In this document: in pieces, positions 13,603 to 17,074 of the stretch
Layout: each line of letters opens with the position of its first letter
How positions within the stretch are numbered: position 1 is the first letter of the stretch
Assembly (NCBI RefSeq): GCF_023653455.1
Contig: NZ_JAKEDR010000061.1
Span: 1-17,074, forward strand
Length of the DNA stretch: 17,074 nucleotides
Direction: 5' to 3'
DNA from: Paraclostridium ghonii
GTDB lineage: Bacteria; Bacillota; Clostridia; Peptostreptococcales; Peptostreptococcaceae
The notes under the pieces: model-generated
What the model was told of the DNA's origin: nothing
Seen by the model: only the letters and a program-made list of their open reading frames with translations
The model's database searches: none
Program-made: the position numbers and the translations under genes

Positions 13603-15612
13603 TTAAATACTCTCCAATATGCACACGCCTTTTTTGCTTAATTCACTCCCTTTTCTTCCCACTTCAGCATTAATCAAATCTAATTCTTTTAGCGTACTTA
13701 AAATGCCTCTCACTTCACCTTCTGTTATAATAAATCCCTCTTCTTTTAATCTGTTAACTATATTATTTCTTCCTATACATTTGTTTAATATATTTTCCTC
13801 TCTTATAATCTTCATAACTTTTTTTGACTTTTTAATGTCTGTTTTATATTTTAAAACTTCTATCTCTTTACTGTAATCAATTTTTATATTGATAAGATTA
13901 TGAGGTAAATCACAAGTTTCAACTTTATCATCCATGCACATTATATCAATATACATAGCTGTGTTTTTTAACTCTCTAATATTTCCCGGCCATGAATATG
14001 CATTGAGAATTTCTTTAACACCTTCTCTTATGTCCCTTCTCTTTTTCATAAAATATTTCAACATCATAGATATATCTTCTTTTCTTTCTCGTAATGATGG
14101 CATGTTTATAGGTAATACATTTATTCTGTAATATAAATCAGCTCTAAATTTTTCTTGTTTTATCATTTCTAACAAATCTTTATTTGTAGCAGCTATAATT
14201 CTGACATCAATGTCTATTACACTCTCTCCTCCAACTCTCATAACTTGATTTTCTTGAAGAACTCTAAGTAGTTTAGTTTGTAAGTATATTGGCATATCCC
14301 CTATTTCATCTAAAAATATAGTTCCATTGTGAGCTTGTTCAAATAAACCTTTTTTTCCACCTTTTAAAGCTCCTGTAAATGCGCCCTCTTCATACCCAAA
14401 CAATTCACTTTCTAGCAAGTTTTCTGGCATAGCTGCACAGTTTATAGCTATAAATGGCTGTTTAGACCTTAGTGATTCATTGTGTATAGATTGTGCCATT
14501 AATTCTTTTCCTGTTCCACTTTCACCTGTAATTAAAACTGTGTAATCTGATTTTGATATTTTTTTCCCTAAATCCTTTGATTTTTGCATTTTTATAGAGT
14601 TAGTTTTTATATCATTAAAATTATATCTGGCAACTTGACCCTTATCTCTTAGTTTTTTACTTAAATTTTGCTCTAACTTTTTTATATAGGTTATTTCTTG
14701 AATACAAAAATAAGAACCTGTAATTTTTCCAAAACTTTCTATATCATACTTATTTATATTTAAGTGCTTATTCTTAAACTTTATAACTTCATCTTTTGCT
14801 TTATCTAAGCTAAAAATAAATTTAATATCTTTATTTTCTATATCACTTATTTTTTTATATAATATAGAATCTTCAATATCCAGTATAGCTTTTAAACTTT
14901 GATTACAAATTAATACTTCTTCTTTGTTTGATATTACAGCTATACCGTTACTAGATAAATTTATTATTGAACTTAACTCATCATTTTTTATAGTAAGCTC
15001 TTTATATTTAGTATTGATTCCAGAATATAAGCTAATAACTTCATCCGAGTATTTTATTAACCGTTCTGTTACATCTTTATCATCTATATTTAATTTAGCT
15101 ATTATTTGCAAAAATGTAGAACTATCTATGTTCCTATGTCCAAGATCTATTACTTCATCAATGTAACTTGGAACCAAATTCATCTCTCCTGGTGTAACAG
15201 CTACCTTTATGTTTTTGTATTCCTTATTAGGTTCATATGGGATAAAATTCAAGTGATTTATACCTATATTGTATAAACTAGATATTGTTTCAAGTACAGT
15301 AGATTCATTATCATTTACAACTAATACATCTATTCCCTCTGGTAAGGAAAATAGTTTGTATACATATTTTTGCTTTATACTTCTATTTATTTTTATTATT
15401 TTTTTAGTATCTTCAACATACTCCTTTATTCTTAACGCTCTATCATCTATCATTACAAGAACTACATCACCTTTAATCATTTCTTCTTTTGATAGTTTAT
15501 TAAGGTAATAGTTTTTTATCTTTACTTTATCTTTAAAAATAAGCTCTATGTTTTTATTTAAAAAATCTTCTAATTTTGATATTCCATCTGTCACTACGGC
15601 TATAGTTTTCAT
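13603..15612 (-). CDS. Sigma-54-dependent transcriptional activator with PAS sensor
   Basis: This cytoplasmic regulator has 669 aa from the chosen start; ATG at 15612 follows AAAAGGAG, while a longer frame to 15702 runs back into the previous terminator. Residues 1-200 are a sensory region, perhaps PrpR-N-like. A PAS domain lies at about 210-310, and the AAA+ domain at about 330-560. The AAA+ motifs are Walker A GESGTGKE (363-370), the sigma-54 contact loop GAFTGA (410-415), Walker B with D435-E436, AATN (474-477) and [11 protein letters not shown]. The end (about 605-665) looks like a winged helix rather than the common Fis-type helix-turn-helix. It should activate the -24/-12 promoter at 13403-13420, probably in response to the permease/hydrolase substrate; the signal is not known. 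Confidence 0.93.
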   Translation of the reverse strand: MKTIAVVTDGISKLEDFLNKNIELIFKDKVKIKNYYLNKLSKEEMIKGDVVLVMIDDRALRIKEYVEDTKKIIKINRSIKQKYVYKLFSLPEGIDVLVVNDNESTVLETISSLYNIGINHLNFIPYEPNKEYKNIKVAVTPGEMNLVPSYIDEVIDLGHRNIDSSTFLQIIAKLNIDDKDVTERLIKYSDEVISLYSGINTKYKELTIKNDELSSIINLSSNGIAVISNKEEVLICNQSLKAILDIEDSILYKKISDIENKDIKFIFSLDKAKDEVIKFKNKHLNINKYDIESFGKITGSYFCIQEITYIKKLEQNLSKKLRDKGQVARYNFNDIKTNSIKMQKSKDLGKKISKSDYTVLITGESGTGKELMAQSIHNESLRSKQPFIAINCAAMPENLLESELFGYEEGAFTGALKGGKKGLFEQAHNGTIFLDEIGDMPIYLQTKLLRVLQENQVMRVGGESVIDIDVRIIAATNKDLLEMIKQEKFRADLYYRINVLPINMPSLRERKEDISMMLKYFMKKRRDIREGVKEILNAYSWPGNIRELKNTAMYIDIMCMDDKVETCDLPHNLINIKIDYSKEIEVLKYKTDIKKSKKVMKIIREENILNKCIGRNNIVNRLKEEGFIITEGEVRGILSTLKELDLINAEVGRKGSELSKKGVCILESI

Positions 15613-15665
15613 CAAATAAGCTCCTTTTAACTTTGTATGCAGTTTATATAATTTTATTATATTAT

Positions 15666-15722
15666 AAAAACACATAAAAACCATATTGATTGTTTCTATC
15701 AATATGGTTTTTATGTGTTTTT
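15666..15722 (-). terminator. Strong intrinsic terminator of the LacI-type gene
   Basis: Perfect 25-bp arms (15666-15690 and 15698-15722) surround a 7-nt loop and end in five T residues on the minus strand. The stem begins at the first base next to the regulator's stop codon. Confidence 0.9.
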
Positions 15723-16720
15723 TAAAACGACTGTCTTTCTATAAATTCAGTATTTACTATGTAATTACTTATATGTTCATTATTCCCTTCTAAATTGTCT
15801 ATAAGTAATTTAGCAGCTTGATATCCAAGTTCATCAGCGTTTATATCTACAGATGCTAGTGATGGCTTTTGATACTGTGCTAGTTTAGTATTATTAAATC
15901 CTACTACTGATATATTCTTTATTTTTCTTTCCTTTAGTTCTTTTAAAACTCCAATTGCAATTAAATCATCTGTAGTAACTATAGCCGTTAAGCCTTCGTT
16001 TTCCAAGAGTTCACTGCATGAAATTTCTCCTACATGTTCTTTAAATTCACCTTTATGTATAACAATACTTTCATCATAATCAATATTGTTAATCTCAAGA
16101 GCCTTTTGATATCCTTTAAATCTATCCTTAGACATATTTAAATTTTTAATTGATCCTACAAATCCTATTTTTTTATGTCCTTTTTTTATAAGTTTATCTA
16201 CTACCCTATACATAGCTTGAAAATTATTATTATCTACCCATAATACTTCATTTGGATATTCTGGTCTTCCTATTAATACAAAAGGAAATTTTATTTCTTT
16301 TAAATGTTTTACACTCTCGTCTTTTTCTCTTGCCCTCAAAAGTATAACTCCGTCTACTAAATTGCTGGTAGTCATTTCTTTAATATTTTCAGCCTCTGTT
16401 TTTTCGTTTTTGCTAAAAGCATAAGTTATGTAATAATTCTTACTTTGTGCATACATACTCATACCCTTCATTGCATTTATAAAAAACGGATTTGTAAGTA
16501 AATCTTCTCCTTTGCTTGGAAGTACAACCCCTAATATTCTTGTTTTATTTTTAACTAAACTTCTCGCTATTGGATTTGGTTTGTAATTCAATTTTTTGAT
16601 AGCCTTATTTACTATTTTTTTTGTTTCTTCACTTATCCTTGGATTATTTGATAAAACTCTTGATACCGTAGATGTAGCTACATTTGCTTCTTTAGCTACA
16701 TCTTTTATTGTAATTTTCAT
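15722..16720 (-). CDS. LacI/GalR-family repressor, probably MalR-like
   Basis: This 332-aa DNA-binding repressor of normal length has a helix-turn-helix at residues 4-25 ([20 protein letters not shown]). The hinge helix is [10 protein letters not shown] at about 46-55. A periplasmic-binding-protein-like effector domain follows, with [28 protein letters not shown] and ISVVGFNN. Family members release DNA on binding a sugar or act with HPr-Ser-P. It starts 51 bp after the stop of an alpha-glucosidase gene on the same strand, so control of maltose or isomaltose use is likely; MalR is inferred from this and from overall resemblance. The ATG follows TAGGAG. Confidence 0.92.
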   Translation of the reverse strand: MKITIKDVAKEANVATSTVSRVLSNNPRISEETKKIVNKAIKKLNYKPNPIARSLVKNKTRILGVVLPSKGEDLLTNPFFINAMKGMSMYAQSKNYYITYAFSKNEKTEAENIKEMTTSNLVDGVILLRAREKDESVKHLKEIKFPFVLIGRPEYPNEVLWVDNNNFQAMYRVVDKLIKKGHKKIGFVGSIKNLNMSKDRFKGYQKALEINNIDYDESIVIHKGEFKEHVGEISCSELLENEGLTAIVTTDDLIAIGVLKELKERKIKNISVVGFNNTKLAQYQKPSLASVDINADELGYQAAKLLIDNLEGNNEHISNYIVNTEFIERQSF

Positions 16721-16771
16721 ATATTTCTCCTATTAAAGCAACATCATAAACATGATTTACACATTCTATAA

Positions 16772-17074
16772 TTATATAACTTCGTATACTATAGCTTCAT
16801 AAGGTCTCAATTTTATATTGTCGTTTTCAACTAACTTATCATTATAGTTAGTTAACATAATTTTTAATTTCTTTTGTTGTAATAAATCCGGTATCTTAAA
16901 TATTACATTATTTTCATAGAAATTTAATACAACCAATATATTTTTACCATTTAAATTTCTTTCATAGGCAAATATATTTTCATCATCTGGATAAATAAGT
17001 TTAACATCGCCATATACTATTGTTTCATTTTCATGTCTTAACTTAATTAAATCTTTATAATAATAGAATATAGA
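16772..17074 (-). CDS. GH13 alpha-glucosidase (oligo-1,6-glucosidase type), C-terminal part only
   Basis: The last 100 codons are present; the gene continues beyond the window edge and its catalytic domain is not seen. The visible part starts in the end of the barrel (FYYYKDLIKLRHENETIVYG), typical of the family, and runs through the C-terminal beta domain (NIFAYERNLNGKNILVVLNF) to LRPYEAIVYEV and TAA at 16774-16772. Such enzymes release glucose from isomaltose, maltose or short oligosaccharides in the cytoplasm. The gene is upstream of, and probably co-transcribed with, the LacI-type repressor. Confidence 0.88.
   Translation of the reverse strand, partial: SIFYYYKDLIKLRHENETIVYGDVKLIYPDDENIFAYERNLNGKNILVVLNFYENNVIFKIPDLLQQKKLKIMLTNYNDKLVENDNIKLRPYEAIVYEVI

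Noticed and set aside
15613..15702. Longer N-terminus for the sigma-54 activator
   Set aside because: The extension runs into the terminator of the preceding gene and lacks a ribosome binding site, while ATG at 15612 has AAAAGGAG.
1..17074. CRISPR array, tRNA, rRNA, insertion sequence or phage attachment site
   Set aside because: No spaced direct repeats, cloverleaf, rRNA-like stretch, transposase or integrase frame was seen.

Overview
The window looks like chromosomal DNA of an anaerobic, very AT-rich Firmicute, most likely class Clostridia and perhaps Peptostreptococcaceae. The evidence is low GC, A/T-biased codon use, strong AGGAGG-type ribosome binding sites, two class I hybrid cluster proteins, a clostridial ferredoxin and a sigma-54 activator with its own promoter. 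The family placement is inference. Nearly all genes lie on the minus strand; only the Rrf2/NsrR-like regulator and a broken acetyltransferase lie on the plus strand.

Region 1 (about 180-6180) is a nitrosative-stress island. On the minus strand it holds two full-length hybrid cluster protein genes (hcp, 223-1950 and 3395-5071), a 4Fe-4S ferredoxin and the small CxxC protein known as the hybrid-cluster-associated redox disulfide domain. It also holds a 213-residue protein of unknown function. The outer hcp, the unknown gene and the ferredoxin operon each have the same promoter: a perfect GTAAC-N4-GTTAC palindrome exactly 22 bp upstream of TATAAT. That puts the palindrome at about -41.5, the classical class II CRP/FNR activator position, and suggests an HcpR-type regulon. 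The second hcp lacks this site. It has a 17-bp perfect inverted repeat over its presumed promoter and is divergent from an NsrR-like NO sensor. Between them lies a previously unlabelled decayed 3' end of a third hcp. An ElaA-type acetyltransferase pseudogene closes the region.

Region 2 (about 6180-9180) holds adenine deaminase, a small nucleotidyltransferase-fold protein and an FmdE-family zinc-ribbon protein, all minus. The last two look co-transcribed; no purine riboswitch is visible before adenine deaminase.

Region 3 (about 9260-11220) is an antibiotic-resistance-type ABC-F ATPase starting with TTG. Its 5' leader contains a 20-codon ORF and three mutually complementary arms, one of which is the gene's own ribosome binding site. 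This is a good candidate for ribosome-stalling attenuation.

Region 4 (about 11190-15612) is a sigma-54 module: a PAS/AAA+ enhancer-binding activator, then a C26-family gamma-glutamyl hydrolase and an APC-family amino acid permease. A textbook -24/-12 promoter precedes the hydrolase and is embedded in an intrinsic terminator hairpin. Region 5 (15666-17074) is a LacI/MalR-type repressor behind the 3' end of a GH13 alpha-glucosidase cut off by the window edge.
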